A program made the position numbers and the translations under genes. DNA of 64,000 nt from Flavobacterium sp. (GTDB lineage Bacteria > Bacteroidota > Bacteroidia > Flavobacteriales > Flavobacteriaceae). Below, piece by piece: positions 39,702-49,777 of the stretch. The stretch spans positions 18,270 to 82,269 of the forward strand of contig NZ_PNJW01000008.1 in NCBI RefSeq assembly GCF_013822155.1, written 5' to 3'. The first letter of the stretch is position 1; every line of letters starts with the position of its first letter. Below the pieces are notes generated by a model. The model did no database searches, was not told where the DNA came from, and saw only the letters and a program-made list of their open reading frames with translations.

Positions 39702-40574
39702 ATGAGTATTTTAAAGGAATTAAAACAACAATATATTTTAGGTGGAGTAACTGAAAAGTTAATCTACTGGAATGTGGCTTTGTTTGCCATTCCATGGATA
39801 ATAAAAGGTTTGTTGTCTTTATTTGGAATTGGTTTTAATTTTACAGACTATATCAGTTTATCTTCTAACCCAAGTGATTTGGCATGGAAACCTTGGTCTG
39901 TTATTTCTTATGCTTTTTTTCATGCCGATATTTTTCATGTTCTTTTTAATTTGATTATTCTAAACTTTGTTGGGCGATTGTTTTTGACCTTTTTTACTCA
40001 AAAACAATTATTGAGCTTATATTTGATGGGTGCCATTTTTGCGGGATTAATTTATATTTTAAGCTATTTGCTTTTCCCGGCATTGTCGAATCAATTAGTC
40101 ACATTAGTTGGAGCTTCCGGGGCTATTATGGCTGTTTTATTTGCTGTTTCGTCTTATGCTCCCTACATGCAAATTAGGTTGCTTTTAATAGGTAATATTA
40201 AACTCTGGCACATAGCTGTTTTTTATTTGGTTATTGACTTAATAAGTTTGTCCTATACAAATGTTGGCGGTCACATAGCCCATTTAGGAGGAGCTTTATT
40301 TGGCTATTTATATGCTAGTCAACTTAAAAAAGGAACAGATATTACAAAAGGATTCACTTCCTTAATGGATAGTATTGTAAATTTGTTTAAAGCTAAAAAG
40401 AATACACCGTTTAAAAAAGTACATAAAAACACAACATATACAAAACCTAAACCTAGTCCAAAAGATAAATCACAACAGCAGATTGATGAAATTTTAGATA
40501 AAATCAGTAAATCTGGTTATGATAGTTTAACAAAAGACGAAAAAGAATTTTTGTTTAAAGCCGGAAAAAGTTAA
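39702..40574 (+). CDS. Rhomboid family intramembrane serine protease
   Basis: 'FFHADIFHVLFNLIILNFVG', 'VGASGAIMAVLFA', 'GGHIAHLGGALFGYLYA'; C-terminal 'QQIDEILDKISKSGYDSLTKDEKEFLFKA'. Confidence 0.94.
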   Translation: MSILKELKQQYILGGVTEKLIYWNVALFAIPWIIKGLLSLFGIGFNFTDYISLSSNPSDLAWKPWSVISYAFFHADIFHVLFNLIILNFVGRLFLTFFTQKQLLSLYLMGAIFAGLIYILSYLLFPALSNQLVTLVGASGAIMAVLFAVSSYAPYMQIRLLLIGNIKLWHIAVFYLVIDLISLSYTNVGGHIAHLGGALFGYLYASQLKKGTDITKGFTSLMDSIVNLFKAKKNTPFKKVHKNTTYTKPKPSPKDKSQQQIDEILDKISKSGYDSLTKDEKEFLFKAGKS

Positions 40575-40616
40575 TAATTGCAATTAATTTGGTTTTAGTA
40601 ATTGAATAAATAAAAT

Positions 40617-41672
40617 ATGAAAAACCTAAATTGGTTTAATAAAGTGATGTTTTTTTTCAATATAGTATTAACTATAATGACTTTCATTGCTTATGTTTTG
40701 CCTTTTTTGGCTCCTAAATTTTTTCCGTTACTTTCTGTGCTGACTTTAGTTTTACCATTGATGTTGATTTTTAATTTATTATTTTTTGTGTATTGGTTGC
40801 TGCAATTCAAAAAACAAATGTTGCTTTCCGGGATTGTTTTGTTATTAGGAATCACATTCGTAACTAAATTTTATAAATTTTCTGAAACTAATTTACTAGT
40901 CGAAGATGAAGATTTTGTGCTAATGAGTTATAATGTTCGTTTATTTAATTTATATAAATGGATTGAACGTGACGATGTGAGTAGTCAAATTTCTTCCTTT
41001 ATTAAAGAACAAAATCCGGATATTTTATGTCTGCAGGAATATTCCAGAAATAATAATGTTGATTTCAGAATTTATAAACATAAATATATTTTTGTTGAAG
41101 GAAAGAATACTAAATTAGGTCAGGCAATTTTTTCAAAATATCCCATCATTGAAGAGGGAATTATTGAGTTTCCTAATTCAACAAATAATGCTGTTTATGC
41201 TGATATTAAAAGAGGGAAAGATACGATAAGGGTTTACAGCATACATTTACAATCAATTAAAATAACACCTGATGTGCATGAAATTGATGAAAATATTCAA
41301 GGTGTTTCTCAAGATCAATCCAAACGTATTTTCAGACGAATGAGTGCCTCTTTTAAAACGCAACAGCAACAAGCGGAGATAATTAAGAAGCATAAATTAG
41401 ACTGTAAACATCCTGTAATTATCTGTGGGGATTTAAATAATAGTGCTTATTCTTTTGTATATCGAAGTATTAAAGGTGACTTAAATGATACTTTTGAAGA
41501 AGCAGGTTCAGGCTTTGGGAAATCGTATAATTTTAAATATTATCCGGGTCGAATAGACTATGTTTTTACTGACAAACTGTTTTTGGTTAAACAATTTACT
41601 ACTCATGCTGAATTTATTAATTCAGATCATTTTCCAATCGTAACGCGTTTAGCATTTAAGAAAATAGAATAA
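40617..41672 (+). CDS. Endonuclease/exonuclease/phosphatase family protein
   Basis: N-terminal TMs; 'VLMSYNVRLFN', 'PDILCLQEYSR', 'VIICGDLNNSAYSFVYR', 'INSDHFPIVTRL'. Confidence 0.93.
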   Translation: MKNLNWFNKVMFFFNIVLTIMTFIAYVLPFLAPKFFPLLSVLTLVLPLMLIFNLLFFVYWLLQFKKQMLLSGIVLLLGITFVTKFYKFSETNLLVEDEDFVLMSYNVRLFNLYKWIERDDVSSQISSFIKEQNPDILCLQEYSRNNNVDFRIYKHKYIFVEGKNTKLGQAIFSKYPIIEEGIIEFPNSTNNAVYADIKRGKDTIRVYSIHLQSIKITPDVHEIDENIQGVSQDQSKRIFRRMSASFKTQQQQAEIIKKHKLDCKHPVIICGDLNNSAYSFVYRSIKGDLNDTFEEAGSGFGKSYNFKYYPGRIDYVFTDKLFLVKQFTTHAEFINSDHFPIVTRLAFKKIE

Positions 41673-42284
41673 TTATAACTTCTGATTTTTTAAATAATCT
41701 AAGGCATATCGACCTTCATTAAATAGTAAATCTAAAATACTTAAGTTGTTTAAAAAACCATGTTTGTCTTCAAAAACCTGTGTGTAATGTTCACAACTGG
41801 TTTGGTCTTTTTTACCGTTAGTTAAAGTTCGATAATCAATATAATCCGGACTGTTTTGAAAGTACTCTGCTGTTTTTTCGAAAGGTAATGTTATGCCTAA
41901 ACACTGGTTAACTATCTCAAAAACTTCTAGGTTTAAATCTAATAAAAAAGTTTGCTTTTTTTGAAATATCGGAAGAATATCATCTTCAAAATATTCAAAA
42001 AAAGGAGATGTTCGATAGGCAGCTTCTAGTGATTTGAAATGTTGTTTTTGCCAATTGAAATCTTGTTCTATTTTTACTTCTTTCGTTTTTTGGTGAGCTT
42101 CTTTAGAATGTTTTATAGGTATATTGAGCAATTGTATTCCATTCGGACTATAAATATACATTCTGTTCCGATTAGTTTGTTTTTGGAAATTATCTTCCGT
42201 TTCAAAGGTAATCGAATCAGCCTGAACCATCGCTGCATAATGGCTAATTGAAGGAAAGTAGGTTGGATATAATAAAGCCTTCAT
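41673..42284 (-). CDS. WbqC family protein
   Basis: 'LYPTYFPSISHYAAM', 'KQTNRNRMYIYSPNGIQLLNIPI', 'LLFNEG'. Confidence 0.85.
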   Translation of the reverse strand: MKALLYPTYFPSISHYAAMVQADSITFETEDNFQKQTNRNRMYIYSPNGIQLLNIPIKHSKEAHQKTKEVKIEQDFNWQKQHFKSLEAAYRTSPFFEYFEDDILPIFQKKQTFLLDLNLEVFEIVNQCLGITLPFEKTAEYFQNSPDYIDYRTLTNGKKDQTSCEHYTQVFEDKHGFLNNLSILDLLFNEGRYALDYLKNQKL

Positions 42285-42292
42285 ATAGAAAT

Positions 42293-43843
42293 TTATTCAG
42301 CAGATTTTTTCCTTTTTTTTCTGAAATAATCAAAACCAAACCAAGCTACCAAGGCAATTACAAAATAGATAAAATAGGATACGGGTTTTCCGCTACCTCC
42401 AACGGTAGTAAACATTCTTTCCCAACGAACTTTGTCAAATAATTTTCCCCAAGGTTCATTTTGGTCTAAACTCATCCAAATAAATACCGGTTTTCCAACA
42501 ATATGATCGGCTGGAACATAGCCCCAATAACGGCTGTCTTCAGAATTATGACGGTTATCTCCCATCATCCAGTAGTAATCCATTTGAAAGGTGTAAGAAT
42601 TAACTACTTTTCCATTGATTTTAATTTCATCACCGTTTACTTGCAACTCATTTTTTTCATAATCGGTGATTATTTCTTTGTAAAATGGTAACGTTTCTTT
42701 GTTTAAAACCACTGTTTTTCCGGCTTGAGGAATATATATTGGGCCAAAATTATCTGCATTCCAACTTTTTGTGTGTGGAAAAACTTTTGTATTACCAATA
42801 GTATCAATGTTTTTGGTCACTGATTTAACCATTGGATTATTTCTCAAACGGTTTACATTTTCGTCTGTTAATGCTGAAAAAGTATATGAATTTTGTGAAT
42901 TAACATAAATACCATCGGTGATTTGTAATTCTTTAAATATATATTCTTCGTTAAATTGTGAGCCGTCCGTTTCAACATTATAAGAAAATTGTAATCTTTG
43001 ACGGTCATGAAGCGGAAGTAATTTTCCATTAACAAAAACATCTCCTTTTATAATTTGAAGACTATCTCCTGCAATGGCAGTACAGCGTTTAACGTAATTA
43101 GATTTTTTATCAAGTGGTTTGTCTGCTCTTTTTCCCGATCTGTCGAAAAATTTATAAACAGTATCTTTTGGCCAGTTAAAAACCACGATGTCATTGCGTT
43201 CAACACTTTGTATACCCGGAAATCTAAAATAGGGTAGTTGTGGCCAACTAAAATAGGATTTTGTTTTTATAAATGGTATGCTATCGTGAACCATTGGTAG
43301 GGCAACTGCCGTTGTTGGAGTTCGTGCCCCATAATGAAATTTACTTACAAAGAGAAAGTCTCCAATCAATAACGATTTTTCTAAAGATGAAGTAGGGATA
43401 GTATAGGGTTGCATGACATACGTATGCACTGTCGTTGCTACAACTATGGCAAATAAAATAGAGCTTACAAAATCTGCTGTTGGATTTTTAGGATGTAAAG
43501 AACGTTCTTTTATGTGGATAACTTCTTGGGTATAATTCACATAGCCAATATACAATCCAAATGTTATCACCGCCAAAAGAGTATCTAAAGAAGAATGTTT
43601 ACCAAAACTTCTTAAGGTTTCTACCCAAATCACCGGAAACATGATTAAATTGACAATAGGGATAAATAATAAAAAAGTCCACCACCATGGGCGATTAATT
43701 ATTTTCATCAATATAACGGCATTATAAACCGGTATGGCAGCCTCCCAAGATTGTCGACCTGCTTTTTGATATAATTTCCAAGTGCAGATATAATGCACGA
43801 GTTGAATCACTAAGAAAAATATAAACCACTGATATAATGTCAT
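42293..43843 (-). CDS. lepB: Signal peptidase I with large insertion and extra N-terminal TMs
   Basis: 'MQPYTIPTSSLEKSLLIGDFLFVSKFHYGAR', 'YVKRCTAIAGDSLQI', 'YYWMMGDNRHNSEDSRYWGYVPADHIVGKP'. Confidence 0.95.
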   Translation of the reverse strand: MTLYQWFIFFLVIQLVHYICTWKLYQKAGRQSWEAAIPVYNAVILMKIINRPWWWTFLLFIPIVNLIMFPVIWVETLRSFGKHSSLDTLLAVITFGLYIGYVNYTQEVIHIKERSLHPKNPTADFVSSILFAIVVATTVHTYVMQPYTIPTSSLEKSLLIGDFLFVSKFHYGARTPTTAVALPMVHDSIPFIKTKSYFSWPQLPYFRFPGIQSVERNDIVVFNWPKDTVYKFFDRSGKRADKPLDKKSNYVKRCTAIAGDSLQIIKGDVFVNGKLLPLHDRQRLQFSYNVETDGSQFNEEYIFKELQITDGIYVNSQNSYTFSALTDENVNRLRNNPMVKSVTKNIDTIGNTKVFPHTKSWNADNFGPIYIPQAGKTVVLNKETLPFYKEIITDYEKNELQVNGDEIKINGKVVNSYTFQMDYYWMMGDNRHNSEDSRYWGYVPADHIVGKPVFIWMSLDQNEPWGKLFDKVRWERMFTTVGGSGKPVSYFIYFVIALVAWFGFDYFRKKRKKSAE

Positions 43844-43934
43844 TTTATAAAAATTTAAGTTTGTTTTTAATAAACTGGCTAAATTGTATTAGTTGTATCT
43901 CAAGAAAAATTGTTACCAATTTAACTTTTAATTA

Positions 43935-44636
43935 TTATTTTAATCCCAAAACATCTTTCATTGTAAAAACACCGGTTTTACCAACAATCCATTCCGCGGC
44001 AATAATTGCACCAAAGGCAAAACCATCCCGATTGTGAGCAGTATGTTTAATCTCGATAGTATCTACTGCTGAGGTATAAAAAATAGTGTGAGTTCCCGGT
44101 ACATTATCCACTCTTTTGACATCAATAAATAAATCATCTTTTAGTGGGTTTTCAATACTCCAACTATTTTTATCGGTATGATTTATAATTGAATTAGCCA
44201 ACGAAATGGCAGTTCCACTTGGTTTGTCAAGTTTTTGAGTGTGATGAATTTCTTCCATCGAAACATTATATTGATTGAATTTTGACATCATTTTAGCCAA
44301 ATAATCATTCAATTCAAAAAATAAGTTAACTCCTAAACTAAAATTAGATCCATAAATAAACGCTGCTTTTTTCGAATGACAAAGCTGAACCATCGTATGG
44401 TAATTTTCTAACCAACCTGTTGTGCCTGAAACTACCGGAATTCCTTGTTCGATGCAATAGGAAATATTTGAAACGGCTGCATTTGGAATACTGAAATCAA
44501 TCGCGACATCTGCTAATTCTAATCCTTCAAACGAATCGGAACTCGATTTTCGCAATACAATTTCATGTCCGCGTTCTAAAGCTATCCGTTCAATAACTTT
44601 TCCCATTTTCCCATAACCTAACAGTGCTATTTTCAT
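43935..44636 (-). CDS. dapB: 4-hydroxy-tetrahydrodipicolinate reductase
   Basis: 'IALLGYGKMGKVIERIA', 'VVSGTTGWLEN', 'EIHHTQKLDKPSGTAISLA'. Confidence 0.96.
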   Translation of the reverse strand: MKIALLGYGKMGKVIERIALERGHEIVLRKSSSDSFEGLELADVAIDFSIPNAAVSNISYCIEQGIPVVSGTTGWLENYHTMVQLCHSKKAAFIYGSNFSLGVNLFFELNDYLAKMMSKFNQYNVSMEEIHHTQKLDKPSGTAISLANSIINHTDKNSWSIENPLKDDLFIDVKRVDNVPGTHTIFYTSAVDTIEIKHTAHNRDGFAFGAIIAAEWIVGKTGVFTMKDVLGLK

Positions 44637-45199
44637 TAGAATTTATAGTTTAATACTAACCCTAAATTTTGTTTTCTAGTGATGTCATTTATATTCATGT
44701 CAGGTCTTAAGGATAGATTCTCGTTGACATTAAATTGAATTAAATGGGCATCAACATTCGCGTCTATAATGTTTAATACATAAATACCTATTATAACCAT
44801 CAGTGAAATATCACGATTTCTTTGATAGGTACGCTGAGCATTAATCAATACATTATCAGAGTAAATGCCATAATATTTATCGTCTGTGTAGCCTTCTAAA
44901 CGTCTTTTATAAATATCTCTGAATTCATTATAATAGTTATTATTATCATTATAAAAATAATAACCAATAGCTAATCCACCATAAACAATGGGTATTTTCC
45001 AGTATTTTTTATTATAAGCTTGTCCTAAACCCGGCAGTATGGCAGAATAAAAGGCAGCTTTTGAAGGTGCCAAAGGGTCAATTGGTTTGTATTTTACCGT
45101 GTCTTGGGTTTGACCAAATTCTTCAATTTGAACTTGAGCATTAGCAAAAGTTGTCCCCAAAAGGAAAAAAGCAAAAAATATGATTCTTAAGCTATGCAC
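44636..45199 (-). CDS. DUF5683 domain-containing protein
   Basis: 'PSKAAFYSAILPGLGQAYNKKYWKIPIVYGGLAIGYYFY'. Confidence 0.88.
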   Translation of the reverse strand: MHSLRIIFFAFFLLGTTFANAQVQIEEFGQTQDTVKYKPIDPLAPSKAAFYSAILPGLGQAYNKKYWKIPIVYGGLAIGYYFYNDNNNYYNEFRDIYKRRLEGYTDDKYYGIYSDNVLINAQRTYQRNRDISLMVIIGIYVLNIIDANVDAHLIQFNVNENLSLRPDMNINDITRKQNLGLVLNYKF

Positions 45200-46101
45200 T
45201 ATCCTTTTATTAAAGCTATAATGCGTTGAAAATCAGCTTCAGATTTGAATGGAATGGTGATTTTTCCTTTTCCTTTCGCATCAATTTTTATATCAACCTT
45301 TGTGCCTAACGTGGTTCCAATTTCCTTTTTATCCATTTCTGAAACGGAAAACGGTGGAATAGCTTTTATTGTCTTTCCTGATTTTGGTTTTAAACTTTCC
45401 TGATAATTTTTTACGACATTTTCAGTTTCCCGCACAGATAGATTTTGACTGATAATTTTATGATAGATATCTGATTGTATATCCTCATTTTCAATTGTAA
45501 TCAAAGCTCGACCATGTCCCATGGAAATAAAACCATCCCGAATACCGGTTTGTATAATTGGGTCTAATTTCAATAACCGCAAGTAATTTGCAATTGTCGA
45601 ACGTTTTTTTCCAACTTTATCGCTCATTTGCTCTTGTGTTAATTGAATTTCATCAATCAAACGTTGGTAGGACAAGGCAATTTCAATAGGGTCTAAATCA
45701 TGACGTTGAATATTTTCAACCAAAGCCATCACCAATGATTCATTATCATCGGCAATTCGAATATAGGAGGGGATGACCGTTAAACCGGCTATTTTTGCAG
45801 CCCGTAGTCTTCGTTCTCCTGAAATTAATTGGTACTTATTAAATTCTAGTTTTCTTACTGTAATAGGTTGAATTACGCCTAATTCTTTAATGGATGAAGC
45901 CAGCTCCTGAAGTGTTTCTTCATTAAAATTACTTCGTGGTTGAAACGGATTAATTTCAATTGCTTCTAATTCAAGTTCGATGATATTACCAACAACTTTG
46001 TCGGCATTTTTATCATTAACTGATTTAATATCGTTTTCAGGATCTTTTAATAAAGCGGATAATCCTCTTCCTAATGCTTGCTTTTTGATGGCTTGTGTCA
46101 T
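45199..46101 (-). CDS. parB: ParB/RepB/Spo0J family partition protein
   Basis: 'ALGRGLSALL', 'INPFQPRSNFNEETLQELASSIKELGVIQPITVRK', 'YQLISGERRLRAAKIAGL', 'VENIQRHDLDPIEIALSYQRLI'. Confidence 0.97.
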   Translation of the reverse strand: MTQAIKKQALGRGLSALLKDPENDIKSVNDKNADKVVGNIIELELEAIEINPFQPRSNFNEETLQELASSIKELGVIQPITVRKLEFNKYQLISGERRLRAAKIAGLTVIPSYIRIADDNESLVMALVENIQRHDLDPIEIALSYQRLIDEIQLTQEQMSDKVGKKRSTIANYLRLLKLDPIIQTGIRDGFISMGHGRALITIENEDIQSDIYHKIISQNLSVRETENVVKNYQESLKPKSGKTIKAIPPFSVSEMDKKEIGTTLGTKVDIKIDAKGKGKITIPFKSEADFQRIIALIKG

Positions 46102-46107
46102 AAAATA

Positions 46108-46872
46108 CTAGCTATTTTTTTTTATAATCTCTTCTGCCAAACTTAAATAATTGTTTGCTCCTTTACTGGTTGCATCAAAATTAATGATGCTTTCCCCAAA
46201 ACTTGGAGCTTCACTTAATTTTACATTTCGTTGAATAATGGTTTTAAATACCATGTCATTGAAATGTTTTTGTACTTCTTCTACCACTTGATTTGATAAA
46301 CGCAAGCGGGAATCAAACATGGTTAATAATAATCCTTCAATATCTAAATCGGGATTGTGTAATCGTTGAATGCTTTTGATTGTATTTAATAATTTACCTA
46401 AACCTTCTAATGCAAAATATTCACATTGAATAGGAATAATTACACTATCAGCGGCAGTTAATGCGTTCAAGGTCAATAAGCCTAGGGAAGGAGCACAGTC
46501 AATTAAAATGTAATCATATTGGTCTTTTATCGATGCTAATGCTTCTTTCAGCATATATTCTCGATTCTCTTTGTCAACCAATTCAATCTCTATGGCAACT
46601 AAATCAATGTGAGCAGGAATAATATCTACATTCGGTGCTGAACATTTCATTATTGCCTCAGCAGCAGTATTACTGTGTTCTAAAACTTGATAGGAACCAA
46701 TGGCGACAGAATCAACGTCAATCCCCAATCCTGAACTTGCGTTTGCTTGAGGGTCAGCATCAATCAGTAATACTTTTTTTTCTAAAACACCTAAAGAAGC
46801 CGCTAAATTTACGGTAGTTGTAGTTTTTCCAACACCTCCTTTTTGGTTAGCAATTGCAATTATTTTACCCAT
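46108..46872 (-). CDS. parA: ParA family ATPase (Soj)
   Basis: 'IIAIANQKGGVGKTTTTVNLAASLG', 'LLIDADPQANASSGLG', 'YILIDCAPSLGLLTLNAL'. Confidence 0.98.
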   Translation of the reverse strand: MGKIIAIANQKGGVGKTTTTVNLAASLGVLEKKVLLIDADPQANASSGLGIDVDSVAIGSYQVLEHSNTAAEAIMKCSAPNVDIIPAHIDLVAIEIELVDKENREYMLKEALASIKDQYDYILIDCAPSLGLLTLNALTAADSVIIPIQCEYFALEGLGKLLNTIKSIQRLHNPDLDIEGLLLTMFDSRLRLSNQVVEEVQKHFNDMVFKTIIQRNVKLSEAPSFGESIINFDATSKGANNYLSLAEEIIKKNS

Positions 46873-47011
46873 TGATTTTATAAAATTTTGAGCCGTAAAA
46901 TTACGATTATTTATGGGTTTTTCAACTTCAAGTTGTTAACAAATGTTAATTGTTTTGTCCTTCAAATGATTAGCTTTTAAATCGAAAAACGGGATACAAA
47001 TTCTTATTGAA

Positions 47012-47893
47012 TTAACCGTTTTTCTTCGCTTTAATCATAGCTTCTAACATATCCCACATTTCTTCGGGAATAGCTTCTAAAAGATTAAATTGACCGGCAC
47101 CTTTTAACCATTCACCACCGTCAATGGTAATAACTTCACCATTTACGTAAGCCGAAAAATCAGATACTAAATAAGCCGCTAAATTGGCTAATTCCTGATG
47201 ATCGCCAACTCTTTTCAAAGGTACTTTTTTGGCCATATCAAATTTTTCGGCTAAATCGCCCGGTAATAAGCGGTCCCAAGCCCCTTTGGTTGGAAAAGGT
47301 CCGGGTGCAATAGCATTACTACGAATACCATATTTTGCCCATTCTACAGCCAAACTTCTGGTCATAGCCAAAACGCCCGCTTTTGCCGTTGCACTAGGTA
47401 CAACATAAGCAGAACCTGTCCATGCATAAGTTGTGACAATATTTAAAATTACAGAACTTTCCTGTTTGGTATCAATCCAATGTTTTCCAAAAGCCAAGGT
47501 GCAGTTTTTTGAACCTTTTAAAACGATGTCAATAATCGTATCAAAAGCATTGGCCGATAATCTTTCTGTTGGTGAGATGAAATTTCCGGCAGCATTATTC
47601 AGTAATACATCCGCTTTTCCAAATGTTTTTACTACTTCTTGTAACATTGCTTCCACTTGATCATAATGGCGAACATCACATTGCAAAGGCAAACAAATTC
47701 CTCCGGTTTGTGATTCTAATTCAGCAGCGGTTGTTGTTAACTTGTCTAAATCTCTGGAAGTTATGGCTACTTTTGCTCCTAATTCTAAGAAATATTTTGT
47801 CATCGCTTTTCCGAGTCCGCTACCGCCACCGGTTACAACAATTACTTTGCCTTCTAGGGCATTATCACGAAGCATTTTTGCAGAAAAATTCAT
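47012..47893 (-). CDS. SDR family oxidoreductase (2,4-dienoyl-CoA reductase-like)
   Basis: 'VVTGGGSGLGKAMTKYFLELGAKVAITSR', 'LLNNAAGNFI', 'SATAKAGVLAMTRSLAVEWAKYGIRSNAIAPGP'. Confidence 0.93.
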   Translation of the reverse strand: MNFSAKMLRDNALEGKVIVVTGGGSGLGKAMTKYFLELGAKVAITSRDLDKLTTTAAELESQTGGICLPLQCDVRHYDQVEAMLQEVVKTFGKADVLLNNAAGNFISPTERLSANAFDTIIDIVLKGSKNCTLAFGKHWIDTKQESSVILNIVTTYAWTGSAYVVPSATAKAGVLAMTRSLAVEWAKYGIRSNAIAPGPFPTKGAWDRLLPGDLAEKFDMAKKVPLKRVGDHQELANLAAYLVSDFSAYVNGEVITIDGGEWLKGAGQFNLLEAIPEEMWDMLEAMIKAKKNG

Positions 47894-47965
47894 AAATAGT
47901 TGGTTTTTTGTAAAGATATAAAATAGCTATAATTCTGAAAGTAATTTATAGTTTATGTAACGTTT

Positions 47966-49096
47966 TTATTTTAATTTAAGCAATCGTTCTGCTGCTTTTG
48001 TGAGTGTTTCATCATCTTTGGCAAAGCAAAAGCGAATGCGTTTTAAATCGGTATTATCACCGTAAAAAATAGATAGCGGAATGGTTGAAACACCAAATTC
48101 AGTTACTAATCGTTTGGTAAAATCCAAGTCAGATTCAGTTGAAATGCCTTTGTAAGAAGCAACTTGAAAATAAGTTCCTTCACAGGGTAATAATTCAAAA
48201 GAGGTTTCTTTCATTAAGTTTTGAAAAAAATCACGTTTTTGTTGGTATACTGTTTTGACTGAACTGATGTCGAAAATATCTAAATAATCACTTATGGCAG
48301 CTTGAGATAGACTGTTGACACTAAAAACTAAAAATTGATGTACTTTTTTTACTTCTTTCATCAAATGTTCAGGAGCAACGGCGTAACCAATTTTCCATCC
48401 AGTTAGGTGTAATGTTTTTCCAAAAGAAGAAGTAATAATTGCCCGATGACGCAGTTTTTCTCTTGTATTGACAGAAATGTGGTTGTTTTCAAAAGCTATG
48501 TATTCGTAAACTTCATCGGATAAAAGTAAAACATCAGGAAATTTTTCTAACAAATTTTCTAATTCAACAAACTCTTTTTCACACCACATTTTTCCGGAGG
48601 GATTGTGCGGATTATTTAAAATTAGAAGTTTAGTTTTAGGCGATAAATGATGAGCAATTTTCTCAAAATTTGGGGAATAATCCTCATTTAAAGAAACGCG
48701 AACCGGTTTGGCATTGCTTAATAAAATGGGGGTTTCATAACAATCATAACTTGGATCCAAAATCAATACTTCATCACCAGAATGAACTAAAGCTTGAATG
48801 GTTGCAAAAATAGCTTCTGTAGCTCCCGCAGTAATTAGCAGTTCCGTCAAAGGATTGATGACTCTTTGGTAGGATTGAGCGGTTAGTTTGGCAATTTTTT
48901 CCATCAAAGTCGGATAACCTGCCATTGGCGTGTATTGATGCACATCTGAACCTGCTAATCGTCTTGTAATCTCAGCCATTTTTTCATCAATCGGAAAATT
49001 TGGAAATCCTTGAGATAAATTTATGGCATTGAAATCTACTGCCATTTTAGACATGACAGTGAAAATGCTGGTTTGCAAGTGCGGAAGTTTAGACAT
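47966..49096 (-). CDS. Pyridoxal phosphate-dependent aminotransferase (methionine aminotransferase-like)
   Basis: 'INLSQGFPNFP', 'ITAGATEAIFATIQALVHSGDEVLILDPSYDCYE', 'NNPHNPSGKMW', 'SSFGKTLHLTGWKIGY'. Confidence 0.95.
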   Translation of the reverse strand: MSKLPHLQTSIFTVMSKMAVDFNAINLSQGFPNFPIDEKMAEITRRLAGSDVHQYTPMAGYPTLMEKIAKLTAQSYQRVINPLTELLITAGATEAIFATIQALVHSGDEVLILDPSYDCYETPILLSNAKPVRVSLNEDYSPNFEKIAHHLSPKTKLLILNNPHNPSGKMWCEKEFVELENLLEKFPDVLLLSDEVYEYIAFENNHISVNTREKLRHRAIITSSFGKTLHLTGWKIGYAVAPEHLMKEVKKVHQFLVFSVNSLSQAAISDYLDIFDISSVKTVYQQKRDFFQNLMKETSFELLPCEGTYFQVASYKGISTESDLDFTKRLVTEFGVSTIPLSIFYGDNTDLKRIRFCFAKDDETLTKAAERLLKLK

Positions 49097-49140
49097 ATTG
49101 TAAAAATAGAAATGTTTTAAAACTAATTGAGTTAAAAAGC

Positions 49141-49704
49141 TTATTTCTTAACAAAATTTCGTTTTAAAAGCGAATAGACCGCTGAATCCCAAAACTTGCC
49201 GTCCCAATATTCGTTTTCTAAAAAGTGGGCTTCTTTTACAAATCCATTTTTCTCTAAGACTTTTGCAGAAACATGATTTTCCGGGTCCACAACCGCTTCT
49301 ACTGAATGAAAATTTAGCACATTGAAACCATACTCTAAAATCATATTAATGGCTTCACTTACAATTCCTTGACCTTGGTATTCGGGCAACAACATATACC
49401 CAATTTCCGAACGGTAATTTTCGGTTTGAATGCGATAGTGACCAATAACACCCAGTAATTTTGGATTTCCTTTTACTGTAATTGCCCAATTGATACCGAT
49501 ATTGTTTTCAATTTTTTCGGTAATCATTCCAATATGTTCCAATGCCATTTCTGTAGACGTAACTAAGGGTCTCGGAATGAATTTCATCGTTTCCGGATTG
49601 CCACGAAGTTCCAATATTTCATTAACATCATCAGTTGAAACCGCTCGCAGTAACAAACGATTGGATTCTAGAATGGGGAATGGAGTAAAGGAGAGGGTGA
49701 GCAT
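49141..49704 (-). CDS. GNAT family N-acetyltransferase (RimJ/RimL-like)
   Basis: 'ESNRLLLRAVSTDDVNEILELRGNPETMKFI', 'EIGYMLLPEYQGQGIVSEAINMIL', 'NHVSAKVLEKNGFV'. Confidence 0.93.
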   Translation of the reverse strand: MLTLSFTPFPILESNRLLLRAVSTDDVNEILELRGNPETMKFIPRPLVTSTEMALEHIGMITEKIENNIGINWAITVKGNPKLLGVIGHYRIQTENYRSEIGYMLLPEYQGQGIVSEAINMILEYGFNVLNFHSVEAVVDPENHVSAKVLEKNGFVKEAHFLENEYWDGKFWDSAVYSLLKRNFVKK

Positions 49705-49724
49705 TTTATTTTTTTTGTAAAGAT

Positions 49725-49757
49725 AAAAAAAACACCAACCTCTCAGTCAGTGTTTTT
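49725..49757 (-). terminator. Possible intrinsic terminator after the methylmalonyl-CoA mutase genes
   Basis: Minus-strand AAAAACAC-loop-GTGTTTTT followed by T-rich sequence. Confidence 0.5.
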
Positions 49758-49777
49758 CAATTATGTAATTTCAACTA

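Noticed and set aside
45199-47000. parS site near parAB
   Set aside because: I saw no convincing palindromic parS match by eye; needs a motif scan.
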